A stretch of 48,835 bases of DNA from the NCBI GenBank assembly GCA_020847395.1, contig JADLCD010000044.1, positions 1 to 48,835 of the forward strand. Direction: 5' to 3'. Source of the stretch: Chitinophagaceae bacterium (GTDB taxonomy: Bacteria; Bacteroidota; Bacteroidia; Chitinophagales; Chitinophagaceae). Position numbers and translations under genes: made by a program. Each line of letters starts with the position of its first letter. Within the stretch, counting starts at the first letter, position 1. This document shows, in pieces, positions 25,119-33,994 of this stretch. The notes beneath the pieces were generated by a model. The model was not told where the DNA came from and did no database searches. It was given only the letters and a program-made list of their open reading frames with translations.

Positions 25119-26393
25119 CTACTTCCCCTTTGGCGCCGGGTTTTCTTTCACCATTTTTAATGCTTCATCAATATATATTTCTCCGGTCATTTCGCCAAGG
25201 CTTGTGCGACTTACATACTCATATCTTTTAAAACTATTAAAGTCTACCTTGGTAAGCATATAACCAAAAGCGTCGTTTGTTAAGCCGAATAAAAATGGTT
25301 TTTGTGTTTTCATATTACGCTTTACATAGTAGCCGATATTAGGTAATGCTTCGCCGGGTATTGTTAATACCTGCGCATCGCCAATATTAAGTAAATTAAT
25401 TTGCGTAGTGGCAGAATCAACACTGCTGTTGTTTGCAGCAAGATTTAAAGGAGAGTGCGTTAAAATATATTTCATGATATCCGCATCAATAGGAAAGTTG
25501 ATTTTTTTTGAAGCGCAATAAATATCAGGGTTTTGCTGCACAGGCGCATCCTGCACAATACGCAAAGCTTCATCTGCCAGCAGCTCTCCTATACGAATGC
25601 ATTCTTTCCAATCATTTGCTTCTCCCCCGTTTTCAAGCCTGTTATCAGCAGTTACCATTCCCCCCTGCGCGCCATTCATAAAAATAGCTATACCGCCGCC
25701 TTTTGATTCAATCCTGCTGTATAAAGGCCCGCACAAATCAGGACTTAATATACCCTGATGCGATCCTATCACTTCCGGGTGAATGGCATAATTAACCAGG
25801 GTTGCAATTGGTTTGCCGCTGTTTTTTCCGCTTGTTGCAATAGCCTGTATAATACCACAGCGTGGATCAAACAATTGCGGCGCATAATAATTATAAGAAA
25901 TTTTTCCTTTGGCTTCGCCTACTGCAATTTTAAGAGCGGCAGGTTCAAGTTTACTTACAGCTTCATTTACCGCATCAGCAATTTGCTGCACACACCAGTT
26001 AAGGTATTTAAGGTCTGCATACGATTTTCCATTTTCATCAGGAAAACCATAAGCATCAGGTGCACTGTGCGTATGTGTAGCGCCTATTAAAATATTTTGC
26101 GGCGGTATGCCTTTAATTAAAGCCCTTGCTTTATTGCCTAACACTGAAGGCCACCCTAAGTTGTCAATATCTACAATGGCAATTCTTGTTTTTCCTTTTT
26201 CAAAAACTATTGCCCTTGCAAATAAATCACCTTGTTTTATGGTAGCAGGCTTTGGCGTACCAATGCCGCCGGAAACCGGCAGTAAAGGATCAGGAGTTAT
26301 GACCCTTACTGCGGCTGCGGCTTTTAAGGTTTGGGAACCAGCGTTGAAACCAAATACAAACAAAAACAAACAACTATAAACAAATGCTTTCAT
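25119..26393 (-). CDS. Neutral/alkaline ceramidase N-terminal-domain protein, exported
   Basis: 424 residues with a signal peptide (cleavage near GFNAGSQ). It carries the Ceramidase_alk N-terminal domain: DLFARAIVFEKGKTRIAIVD, the zinc-site histidine motif GATHTHSAPDAYG, and NYAIHPEVIG. The place of the classical nucleophile motif (N-x-GDVSPN) reads NGAQGGMVTADN, so the serine of true ceramidases is missing, and the C-terminal domain of full-length enzymes (650-700 residues) is absent. It lies between SusD and PqaA with gaps of 40 and 48 bp, in one apparent operon. A hydrolase of lipid or N-acyl material is plausible, but ceramidase activity should not be assumed. Confidence 0.85.
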   Translation of the reverse strand: MKAFVYSCLFLFVFGFNAGSQTLKAAAAVRVITPDPLLPVSGGIGTPKPATIKQGDLFARAIVFEKGKTRIAIVDIDNLGWPSVLGNKARALIKGIPPQNILIGATHTHSAPDAYGFPDENGKSYADLKYLNWCVQQIADAVNEAVSKLEPAALKIAVGEAKGKISYNYYAPQLFDPRCGIIQAIATSGKNSGKPIATLVNYAIHPEVIGSHQGILSPDLCGPLYSRIESKGGGIAIFMNGAQGGMVTADNRLENGGEANDWKECIRIGELLADEALRIVQDAPVQQNPDIYCASKKINFPIDADIMKYILTHSPLNLAANNSSVDSATTQINLLNIGDAQVLTIPGEALPNIGYYVKRNMKTQKPFLFGLTNDAFGYMLTKVDFNSFKRYEYVSRTSLGEMTGEIYIDEALKMVKENPAPKGK

Positions 26394-26433
26394 TATCGTT
26401 CATTAAAAAAATTTCATCTATATCCATTATATT

Positions 26434-28131
26434 TTACCAGGGTTTGCCCGTTCCCTGTATAACCCAGGGTTTTGACCACGGGCTGTTTTTCACCCCGTCT
26501 GATCCATCGGCAGATAAGGTGGTTGTTTCAAGCCTCTCTGAAGCGGCGCTGGTGTTTGCTGAATTAAGATTTCTTTCTTCCAACGGATAATAAAATCTTA
26601 CAGGAAGCTCAGGCGCAAGGCTGCGCCCTGCCACACCATGCAATTCAGGATAACCGGTTCTGCGCCAGTCAAACCAGGCCTCTGTTGCTGCTGCCCAGCT
26701 TGATATCCATTTTTGTGTAATAATCTGTTCCTGCGTGCCATCAAATTCAACTTCGGGCTGACTAATGTACGCTGCATATTGAGATGTTAATCCCCATGCG
26801 TCGAATGATGCTTTGATGGCGCTTTTGTAAAGCGTTTCTGCATCGCCGGCATTCCAGCCATATATTGCAGCAGCTTCGGCAAGAATAAAATTCACTTCGG
26901 CGGCAGTCATAATTTTAGCTTTTCTTCCATTAGCATTGCCGGCAGAAAAATCTGTATTTACCCATGATACATGTGGATTACGTGCAGCCTGTTCCGCAGT
27001 GGGACTTAGATTATACAATTGCGGAGCATTTAATGCCGTAGGTAATCCTACATAATGCGGATCCTGGTTTATATCATTAACAGTAAGATTTTTTGAAGAA
27101 AGATACCCGCTTGAAATAAAACGCACTCTTCTTAATTCGCCGTCCATCACGGTATCTTTTATAAAACTTTGACTGCCTGATAGTGTGGGATCAAGATAGA
27201 TAGATATCTCCACCCTGTTAGCCCATACTGTTATACGCGGATCGTTTAAACGCAGCAACTCCTTCACAAGTGTATTAGCCATTTTTATTCTCCGGTAATT
27301 GCTGCTGTCTGATTGTGGTACCGCATAAGAAGGCCAGGAATCCATATCACTGTTGCCGGGAAATACCATTCCTGCATCATCACCTGCACTTGTAATAACG
27401 GGGTAGGCAGATGGATCTCCTGCAATTTTTTCAATACCTGTTTTTGCAACATCAGGTTTTTTAACTGACAGGCGCATATAGTAACGCAACGCTAATGAGT
27501 TTGCCAGTTTCCTCCATTTTGTAATATCACCATTGTAAAAAATATCCGCACTCCCGATAGGAGGATCATTATATTCCGTTTTAGAAAGAAGCGTATTGGC
27601 TTTTTCAAGATTAGCAAGTATACTATCATAAATACTTTCCTGCTTATCAAATACAGGAAAAGTATTTTCATTGCCCCCTTCTTCTCCTTTCAACGCCTGT
27701 GAATAAGGCGCATCACCCCACAAGTCGGTAATCAAACCATACATCAGTGATTTCATAACAAGCGTTATACCCTGGTGCGCTTCGTAATTCTTTTCAATTG
27801 CTTTGTTATACACAAATTCATTATTCCTTAAAATATCATAATAACCGGTCCAACTATTGCTGTTTCCCCAATCGTAGTTATTATGACCGCCGGCCCAGCC
27901 ATCTTTTTGTGTATGCTGCATAACGCCGGCAATATCTCCATAGCCTAACGTAACAAACGATTTTGCAGACTCGGTTAATACGGTAGATAAAACAAGGTCC
28001 GGATTAGTTGTACCCGGATCAGCACCATTCGGATTTTCATTCAATTCCATCAGGTGCTTCCTGCACGAGAATATTACAGTTGAAAACAGTAACAAGAGTA
28101 TCGCAGTATATATTTTTCTATTAGTATTCAT
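26434..28131 (-). CDS. SusD/RagB-family outer-membrane lipoprotein (nutrient binding)
   Basis: 565 residues. Lipoprotein signal with lipobox IFSC (Cys23), anchoring it outside the outer membrane. The SusD-like tetratricopeptide fold begins MELNENPNGADPGTTNPDLV and proceeds through WTGYYDILRNNEFVYNKAIE, with C-terminal ESWFDWRRTGYPEL-like segment AATEAWFDWRRTGYPELHG. It pairs with the SusC gene that precedes it by 21 bp and would form the lid of the transporter. The ligand is unknown; the neighbours suggest lipid-like or acylated substrates, not classic starch. Confidence 0.92.
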   Translation of the reverse strand: MNTNRKIYTAILLLLFSTVIFSCRKHLMELNENPNGADPGTTNPDLVLSTVLTESAKSFVTLGYGDIAGVMQHTQKDGWAGGHNNYDWGNSNSWTGYYDILRNNEFVYNKAIEKNYEAHQGITLVMKSLMYGLITDLWGDAPYSQALKGEEGGNENTFPVFDKQESIYDSILANLEKANTLLSKTEYNDPPIGSADIFYNGDITKWRKLANSLALRYYMRLSVKKPDVAKTGIEKIAGDPSAYPVITSAGDDAGMVFPGNSDMDSWPSYAVPQSDSSNYRRIKMANTLVKELLRLNDPRITVWANRVEISIYLDPTLSGSQSFIKDTVMDGELRRVRFISSGYLSSKNLTVNDINQDPHYVGLPTALNAPQLYNLSPTAEQAARNPHVSWVNTDFSAGNANGRKAKIMTAAEVNFILAEAAAIYGWNAGDAETLYKSAIKASFDAWGLTSQYAAYISQPEVEFDGTQEQIITQKWISSWAAATEAWFDWRRTGYPELHGVAGRSLAPELPVRFYYPLEERNLNSANTSAASERLETTTLSADGSDGVKNSPWSKPWVIQGTGKPW

Positions 28132-28152
28132 AACACTTGATTATATGAATGC

Positions 28153-31100
28153 TTAAAAATTAATGTTTAATTTAACGCCTACAGGTATTGTCCAGGGTGT
28201 TACGTTGTAGCGCTCAATACCCTGCTTAAACTGTATGCCGCCCTGCACGCCGGTAGTTGGCTGAAATGCATTTTCAGGATCAATACCAATTTTAGCTTCT
28301 GTCCATAAAATAATATTTCTGCTGTAAACAGAAAAACTTACATCCTGCATTCTCATTGCTCTTGTAAGCGAAGAAGGTAATGCATAAGTTAAAGATATTT
28401 CCCGCAGCTTAATATATGAAGCAGAGAATAATGTAGGCTCCATAAAATCCCAGGGGTTACTTACTGCGTAAAGCATTGGTATTGTTTTATTGGGATTATT
28501 AGGATCATCCAAACCAAGAAGATTTTCGCCAAGATTTTCAGCATATCCTGTTGGGTTACCATTAGGATCCCAACCCGTTGCATATACGCCCGGCGCAAAC
28601 ATACCGCCATAAGGAAGATTGAAACCTGAAATGATAACGGGATAGCTGGTACGTTCAGGAGTAGGCCAGCCTACGCGCAAAAACCTGTTGCCATGTATTT
28701 TAATTAGCTCATCCTGGTGGTCAACAAGATAATCTCTAAGTTCTTTACCACTTTTGGTTCCGGGGTCAATGAAGTTGTTAAACTGTAATGAAGCTCTTCC
28801 ATCTTCAATACCATAACGGTAGGTTTGAGAAACAAATTTGCCACCATTTCTCCAGTCAAGCGTAAAGCTTAATGTCCAGTTTTTCCATGATACTGCCGAC
28901 TGGAAGCCCATTATAAAACGTGGATTGAAATTACCTACTTTGTTTCTTGAAGCAAGCGCATTCAGTGCATACCATTTAGCACCATCTTCATTACCATTAT
29001 CTACCACAGGCCATACGTAATAAGGAGAAGATTTATCTGTAACCGTACGAACTTTATTGCCATATATATCACCTACTTCTTCACCAAGAAAAGTATATGC
29101 GCCGCCTTTTGCATCTTCCCAATACTGAAAGTAGGGTTGCTCATCAGCAAGCGTCATAACTTTTGTTCTGTTTTTTGTCCAGTTTACATTTACATCCCAT
29201 CTCCAGTTTTTGGTTTGAACAGGAGTAGCACCCAATGAAAATTCCCAGCCACTGCTTCTCAATAATCCTGCATTAATATTTTTTGAGCTATAGCCGCTTG
29301 AAGGCGGAAGCCCTGTGCTGAATATCTGGTTTTCATTATCAACGCTGTAATATGTTCCTGCAAAACGGAGTTTGTTTTGAAACAGGTTCACATCAATTCC
29401 CCCTTCATACGAGGTAGCTAATTCAGGTTTGAGGTTAGCATTCAATAATGTTCCTGAAGTACTTAGTCTTGGCACATCGCCCCAGGTACCGGCATTGCCG
29501 AGCACTGCTAATAATTGGTATGGACTTGCATCATTACCTGCCTGTGCATAACCGCCCCTCAGTTTTATAAGATTAATATCAGGTGAATGAATATCGAGTA
29601 TTTCATTAATCAGCACACTCAAAGAAGCAGAAGGATAGAAATATCCTTTTGCCTCAGGCAATGTACTCGACCAGTCTGTACGCCCGCTTACATCAAGATA
29701 AACCATATCTTTAAATCCGAGTGTAGCCATTCCATATAAACTGTTAACTCCTTTTTTAAAAGTATAGTTGCTGAAATCAAGATTTGACGCAAGAATATTC
29801 TGCAGTGTAAATACGCCGGGTACAATTAAACCAGTTCCGTTTTTAGTGGCATTTCTTTCAGAACTACCGGTTTGATACCGGCTGTTGCCACCCGCAGAAA
29901 CAGATAAGCTGAAAGCACTAAAATCTTTTTTATACGTAGCAAGAAAATCAGCATTGCTTTCAAAATTTCGCATATTGGTAATACCAAATGCCCCACCGGG
30001 ATCTTCCGTATAACTGTTGGCGATAGTAGTTTGTCTTTTTTCATTCATATTATCCAGTCCATATCGCAGCATGAGACTGAATTGTTTTGATATCTGCCAA
30101 TCAGCTTTCAGGTTACCATATACCCTGTCTCTTACAAAAGAATTGTTTACTTCGTAAGCCAGGAAATAAGGATTATTGTATTCCCCGTTATATTGCGTGC
30201 GCTGTACCAGGCCTTCCTGCCCCGGTTCCCAATAATCTTTTAACTCATTTATATTAATATGCGGTGAAACATAATAAGCCCATTGCAAAGGATTGGCGCC
30301 ACGCTCACCGGCCGGGCGATTGTTAGACCTGTTACGGCTAAAATCAATATTGGTACTTAAGCGCAATTTATTGCTCAGCTTCAGGGTTGAGTTCAGGTTA
30401 ATGGTATTTCTGAATAAATCTGAATTAGGAATAATACCCTTGTTGCGCATATCAGATAAAGAGAGGCGATAATTGATATTGTCAGTATTATTTGCGATAG
30501 ATACACCATTTGTTGTAGTGATACCTGTCTGCACAAAATTCTTTATATTATTGGGGTGCGATACTAATGGTGTAGCAACCTGGTTGCCATTGTCATCAAC
30601 CGGGCTATTCCATTGAATAGCATTATAACCCTTATCCAGTTCTGGTCCGCCGCCACCACTTGAAGACTCATCAATAATTACATAATCGGGATTAAACCTC
30701 GGATCTTGAGCGCCAAGAGGATCAGTAAGAATATTACCGGAAACAGATACCGGTATGGCAGGAAATACACCGGATGCAAATTTTGACTGCCAGTTCAGGA
30801 ATTTATATGGTTTTTCAAAAACAGTGTTCGATATAATATTAACAGACATTTTTTTTACGCCCTTACCACTTTTAGTGGTGATTAACACAACGCCATTGCC
30901 TGCGCGGGAGCCGTATAAAGCAGCAGCACTTGGCCCTTTAAGAATAGATACACTCTCAATATCATCAGGGTTTAAACCGGAAATTGCATTGCCATAGTCA
31001 ACCCTGTTATCATTACCTACCTGGCTTACATTATTTAAAGTGTTTGCAAGCGGAACACCATCCACAACAAATAATGGTTGATTATCGCTGCTTAATGATT

Positions 31101-31659
31101 TTGCGCCACGAATAATCATACTTACCGAAGATCCCGCTGCGCCGGTTTGATTAATGGTTACACCTGCAACTTTACCAGACATTGCATTTAACACGTTCTC
31201 CTGTGCCACGCGGTTCATTTCTTTACCCGCCACTTCTTCAACAGAATAACCTAATGATTTTTTTGCGCGGGTAATACCGAGCGCCGTTACCACTACGCCT
31301 GAAAGTTCCTGGCTAACATTCTCAATAGTTACATCGATAGTAGTTTTTCCTGCCAGTGCAACTTCAATTGTTTTATATCCAATGGATGAAAACACCAATA
31401 CACTGCTGCTGTTTTTTACATTCAGGCTAAACCTTCCTGAACCATCAGTAGTTGTTGCATTAGAAGTGCCTTTTTCAGTAACCGTTACGCCCGCTACCGG
31501 GCCGTTATTATCATTTACAACTCCTCGTATTGCAACGTCAGCAAGTGAGGATCTTTTTTTTGAAGCATTAAAGGGAAGGTTTTCGGCAATTAATGCATTG
31601 GTTGCCGTAACCAGGAATATTACAAGTATATACCTGTATAAAAAACAGCTTTTACTCAT
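28153..31659 (-). CDS. SusC/RagA-family TonB-linked outer-membrane transporter
   Basis: 1168 residues with a signal peptide (cleavage near NALIAE). A carboxypeptidase-regulatory-like domain (about 42-120) is followed by a TonB-box-like LSGVVVTALGITRAKKSLGY, a plug (VLNAMSGKVAGVTINQTGAA, then SMIIRGAKSLSSDNQPLFVV and VSILKGPSAAALYGSRAGNG), and a long barrel ending VTPWTIPVGVKLNINF. There is no N-terminal STN signalling domain, so it is not of the type that transmits directly to an anti-sigma factor. Together with the next gene (SusD) it imports an oligomeric substrate across the outer membrane. An ECF sigma gene is close upstream. Confidence 0.94.
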   Translation of the reverse strand: MSKSCFLYRYILVIFLVTATNALIAENLPFNASKKRSSLADVAIRGVVNDNNGPVAGVTVTEKGTSNATTTDGSGRFSLNVKNSSSVLVFSSIGYKTIEVALAGKTTIDVTIENVSQELSGVVVTALGITRAKKSLGYSVEEVAGKEMNRVAQENVLNAMSGKVAGVTINQTGAAGSSVSMIIRGAKSLSSDNQPLFVVDGVPLANTLNNVSQVGNDNRVDYGNAISGLNPDDIESVSILKGPSAAALYGSRAGNGVVLITTKSGKGVKKMSVNIISNTVFEKPYKFLNWQSKFASGVFPAIPVSVSGNILTDPLGAQDPRFNPDYVIIDESSSGGGGPELDKGYNAIQWNSPVDDNGNQVATPLVSHPNNIKNFVQTGITTTNGVSIANNTDNINYRLSLSDMRNKGIIPNSDLFRNTINLNSTLKLSNKLRLSTNIDFSRNRSNNRPAGERGANPLQWAYYVSPHININELKDYWEPGQEGLVQRTQYNGEYNNPYFLAYEVNNSFVRDRVYGNLKADWQISKQFSLMLRYGLDNMNEKRQTTIANSYTEDPGGAFGITNMRNFESNADFLATYKKDFSAFSLSVSAGGNSRYQTGSSERNATKNGTGLIVPGVFTLQNILASNLDFSNYTFKKGVNSLYGMATLGFKDMVYLDVSGRTDWSSTLPEAKGYFYPSASLSVLINEILDIHSPDINLIKLRGGYAQAGNDASPYQLLAVLGNAGTWGDVPRLSTSGTLLNANLKPELATSYEGGIDVNLFQNKLRFAGTYYSVDNENQIFSTGLPPSSGYSSKNINAGLLRSSGWEFSLGATPVQTKNWRWDVNVNWTKNRTKVMTLADEQPYFQYWEDAKGGAYTFLGEEVGDIYGNKVRTVTDKSSPYYVWPVVDNGNEDGAKWYALNALASRNKVGNFNPRFIMGFQSAVSWKNWTLSFTLDWRNGGKFVSQTYRYGIEDGRASLQFNNFIDPGTKSGKELRDYLVDHQDELIKIHGNRFLRVGWPTPERTSYPVIISGFNLPYGGMFAPGVYATGWDPNGNPTGYAENLGENLLGLDDPNNPNKTIPMLYAVSNPWDFMEPTLFSASYIKLREISLTYALPSSLTRAMRMQDVSFSVYSRNIILWTEAKIGIDPENAFQPTTGVQGGIQFKQGIERYNVTPWTIPVGVKLNINF

Positions 31660-31700
31660 ATCAGTTTAATATTAAATTGGTAGAATAAATAAGTTTGAGA

Positions 31701-32234
31701 TTATTGCTTTTCAAGCAAAAGAAAAACGGGTATATCAGCCCCATCCGGAGGATCAGCTTCGTAAATATTAATAGTATAACTTAATGATCCGATCTTCAGG
31801 TTATTGGCATCAATAGACTCTATCCACAACGGAGTATCATTTTCGCCGGCTACCAAATGAAGCGCTGATCCGTAAGCCTGCATATTCCATTTCCCGGAAT
31901 TGCCGGCATGTGGTAAAATAAGATCAGTGCATCCGGTAATAGTATAACCACCCCCGGCATCAAAAGTGTACGTATTGGTTTTGGTACAATCAATTAACGG
32001 GCCTGATACCGGCAGATAAGACGTAATATTATACAGGCTAAATCCTACAGGCAATTTTTGCCCGGCAAACTTAATCGGATAACCTAATGCCAAATCTTTT
32101 TGTTTCCATGTACCTGTAAGGAAATTCTTTTTAATAGTCGCCAGGTCTTCTTTGACTTCTTCTTTTTTACACGATGTAAAAAAGAAAGCAGCCGCCATAA
32201 ATAGCAGAAAGAAATGATGCGTTGTTCTTTTCAT
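31701..32234 (-). CDS. Lipocalin-like lipoprotein at the head of the SusC/SusD operon
   Basis: About 177 residues from the ATG at 32234; the frame runs upstream to 32288, but only the internal start gives a proper lipoprotein signal (MKRTTHHFFLLF..FFFTSC). The mature chain starts with a Lys/Glu linker and then the GTWKQKDLALGYPIKFAGQK pattern of small lipocalin-like beta-barrel proteins. Two cysteines (IDCTKTNTY and TGCTDL) could form a disulfide. It is the first gene of the SusC-SusD-ceramidase-like-PqaA unit, 41 bp before SusC. A surface binding role for a small hydrophobic ligand is inference; I recognise no specific family. Confidence 0.65.
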   Translation of the reverse strand: MKRTTHHFFLLFMAAAFFFTSCKKEEVKEDLATIKKNFLTGTWKQKDLALGYPIKFAGQKLPVGFSLYNITSYLPVSGPLIDCTKTNTYTFDAGGGYTITGCTDLILPHAGNSGKWNMQAYGSALHLVAGENDTPLWIESIDANNLKIGSLSYTINIYEADPPDGADIPVFLLLEKQ

Positions 32235-32487
32235 ACGCGAACGGTTGGTTTTGGTTAAATACTTCAAGGATTTATTATGTTCAAACAAAATTCAATAATT
32301 GTTACGTAAGGCGTTTCCATGTTGGTGAAATTCATACAATCATAACACGAAACAATAACGATTAAATGACCTGCTACAAATAACAACACAATTAGTTTGC
32401 TCTGGTATCTCTTAATCCGGAACCGTTTTTCTTTCGCAATCGCTATCTAAAATCAGAACCCAATTTTATTCAAAATGCCAGTACTAA

Positions 32488-32527
32488 CAAATGTTAATTA
32501 TTACAAAAAGAATAGCAAAAATTATGA
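32488..32527. promoter_or_regulatory. 40-bp conserved element, copy A (upstream of the lipocalin-SusCD unit)
   Basis: 35 of 40 bases, with no gap, match 33337-33376. Shared blocks (plus strand) include AATGTTAA, TTACAAAAA, AATAGCA and AAATTATGA. It lies 254 bp upstream of the lipocalin-like ATG, between the sigma gene terminator and the operon. See copy B. Confidence 0.6.
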
Positions 32528-32531
32528 TGCC

Positions 32532-32558
32532 TTTGTCAATTATTATTTGATTGACAAA
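32532..32558. promoter_or_regulatory. Inverted repeat TTTGTCAAT-N9-ATTGACAAA
   Basis: Perfect 9-bp arms spaced by 9 bases, four bases from the end of conserved element copy A. The spacer could form a hairpin or hold a dimeric regulator. It has no counterpart next to copy B. Confidence 0.42.
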
Positions 32559-32584
32559 AAAATCCAGCTGTCGTTTTTAGCAGA

Positions 32585-32617
32585 AACTAAAAACCCGCCG
32601 GCATTAACCGGGCGGGC
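32585..32617 (-). terminator. Rho-independent terminator of the ECF sigma gene
   Basis: Read on the minus strand, GCCCGCCCGG, a short loop, then CCGGCGGG form a GC-rich stem (one bulge) directly followed by a T-rich run (TTTTTTAG). It lies 58 bp after the sigma stop codon, isolating the sigma gene from the downstream operon. Confidence 0.72.
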
Positions 32618-32674
32618 TACTTGTTATAAATATTCCAGGGAAATAAAATTAAAACAGCCATATCAGCAGTGCTG

Positions 32675-33238
32675 CTACTGCACAACCGGCTGCATTTGCT
32701 TTCTTAAATTAAGCATAGCCCGAAAAGCAAGATTATTTACCGACTGGTAGTTCATGCTTAGCTTAACTGCTATTTGCTCATAAGTAAGTCCTTCAAAAAA
32801 ACGCAAGCGAACCACTTGTTTCTGGCGTGATGTAAGTTGCGATAATGCTTTTTGCAAACGGCCTTTTTGCTCAGTAGCAAAATCTGCAGAAATAATAATC
32901 TGTTCAATATTATCATCATGCTCAGTGCCGTGATCGTTATCAGACAAAGCATTGATGATCATTTTGGTTTTTACCTTTTTGAGGATGATGCTCTTTAAAA
33001 CTTTTGCGAGATAGCTGTGGGAATGATTTACTTCTCCGATACTATTACGATAATGCCAAATTTCAATAAACACTTCCTGGAGTGCATCTTTGGCTAACTC
33101 CCTGTTATCAGTCATTTTAAAAGCCGTGTGAAACAGGCGATCAATATATGTGTCATACAGGTATCCCAGCGCTTCGGGGTTACCTTGTTTTAACTCTTTC
33201 CAGCAAGCAGCATCGCTATTAAATGTACGTTCTGGCAT
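32675..33238 (-). CDS. ECF-type RNA polymerase sigma factor
   Basis: 187 residues. Region 2: LGYLYDTYIDRLFHTAFKMT, then LAKDALQEVFIEIWHYRN. Region 4: LTSRQKQVVRLRFFEGLTYE, then QIAVKLSMNYQSVNNLAFRA. This is the Bacteroidota ECF class usually found with SusC/SusD loci and a FecR-like anti-sigma factor. Here no FecR/anti-sigma gene adjoins it, and SusC has no STN domain. A terminator follows, and a conserved 40-bp element stands upstream of both this gene and the lipocalin-SusCD unit, suggesting it controls both. How it is kept inactive is not visible in the window. Confidence 0.92.
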   Translation of the reverse strand: MPERTFNSDAACWKELKQGNPEALGYLYDTYIDRLFHTAFKMTDNRELAKDALQEVFIEIWHYRNSIGEVNHSHSYLAKVLKSIILKKVKTKMIINALSDNDHGTEHDDNIEQIIISADFATEQKGRLQKALSQLTSRQKQVVRLRFFEGLTYEQIAVKLSMNYQSVNNLAFRAMLNLRKQMQPVVQ

Positions 33239-33336
33239 AGAAAATAAGCAGTTTTTTGTTTATGGGTTTCTATCTTCTTTCCACAAAGTCAATCTAAATT
33301 TTCAGTATTCAAGATTATTCCAATTTCAAAAAACAG

Positions 33337-33376
33337 CCAATGTTAAATCTTACAAAAAAAATAGCATAAATTATGA
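33337..33376. promoter_or_regulatory. 40-bp conserved element, copy B (upstream of the ECF sigma gene)
   Basis: Ungapped 35/40 match to copy A at 32488-32527, 99 bp before the sigma start. The same orientation relative to the downstream gene in both cases argues for a shared promoter or regulator-binding segment, not a chance repeat. Confidence 0.6.
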
Positions 33377-33380
33377 AATG

Positions 33381-33407
33381 AAAAAAGAGGACTGTACGTG
33401 AGTCCTC
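33381..33407 (-). terminator. Terminator hairpin downstream of the small outer-membrane protein gene
   Basis: GAGGACT (33387-33393) and AGTCCTC (33401-33407) form a 7-bp stem with a 7-base loop. In minus orientation it is followed by a six-T run (33386-33381). It is 41 bp past the stop of the 33449-33994 gene and 4 bp before conserved element copy B. Confidence 0.65.
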
Positions 33408-33448
33408 CTTTAAGGGAATATTATTCTTATGTTATTATATCATTCTTT

Positions 33449-33994
33449 CTAAAAAGTATATCGAACAGATGCGCCTACATTACCAGCGTAAAACCTTGAG
33501 TAAGTATTAAAATAACTATACCCATAATAATCGGGACGCACAATAGCAATTGTTGGACGGAAATCAGCACTAACATTTAAAGGGATGTTGCCAAACTTAT
33601 AATCAACACCACCGGTTGGAAATACACCGAGCCCGAAACCAGCCAGATCTTTATTACTCGAAAAAGTATTATATGCAGTAACACCTCCGCCTACAAACCA
33701 ACGAAATCCCTCAATGTTACCAATTGGAAAATGATGCTGATATGATGCAGAAAATGAGAGATGAAACTGATTATAATTTGAATATACGGCTGCGTATGGT
33801 CTGAAACCAAGATTTAATTCGATAGCTCCCGGGTCAGTAACAAATGTTTTATAAGAAGCTGCGATTAAATCGTAATAACCGCCGCCGGCACGCAAACCTA
33901 TGCCATTTTTATAACTACTTCCATCCTGGGCACTTGCATTTGATAAACCAAATGAAGCAATAACAACAGATACATACATGAAAACTTTTTTCAT
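33449..33994 (-). CDS. Small outer-membrane beta-barrel protein, function unknown
   Basis: 181 residues with a signal peptide (cleavage near NASAQD). The mature chain is made of alternating hydrophobic/aromatic strands with Tyr, Gly and Phe repeats (GLRAGGGYYDLIAASYKTFV; FGLGVFPTGGVDYKFG) and ends RYTF with a terminal Phe, as usual for outer-membrane barrels of about eight strands. It resembles OmpW/PorT-like small barrels but has no motif tying it to a family. It has its own terminator and seems monocistronic. Confidence 0.7.
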   Translation of the reverse strand: MKKVFMYVSVVIASFGLSNASAQDGSSYKNGIGLRAGGGYYDLIAASYKTFVTDPGAIELNLGFRPYAAVYSNYNQFHLSFSASYQHHFPIGNIEGFRWFVGGGVTAYNTFSSNKDLAGFGLGVFPTGGVDYKFGNIPLNVSADFRPTIAIVRPDYYGYSYFNTYSRFYAGNVGASVRYTF

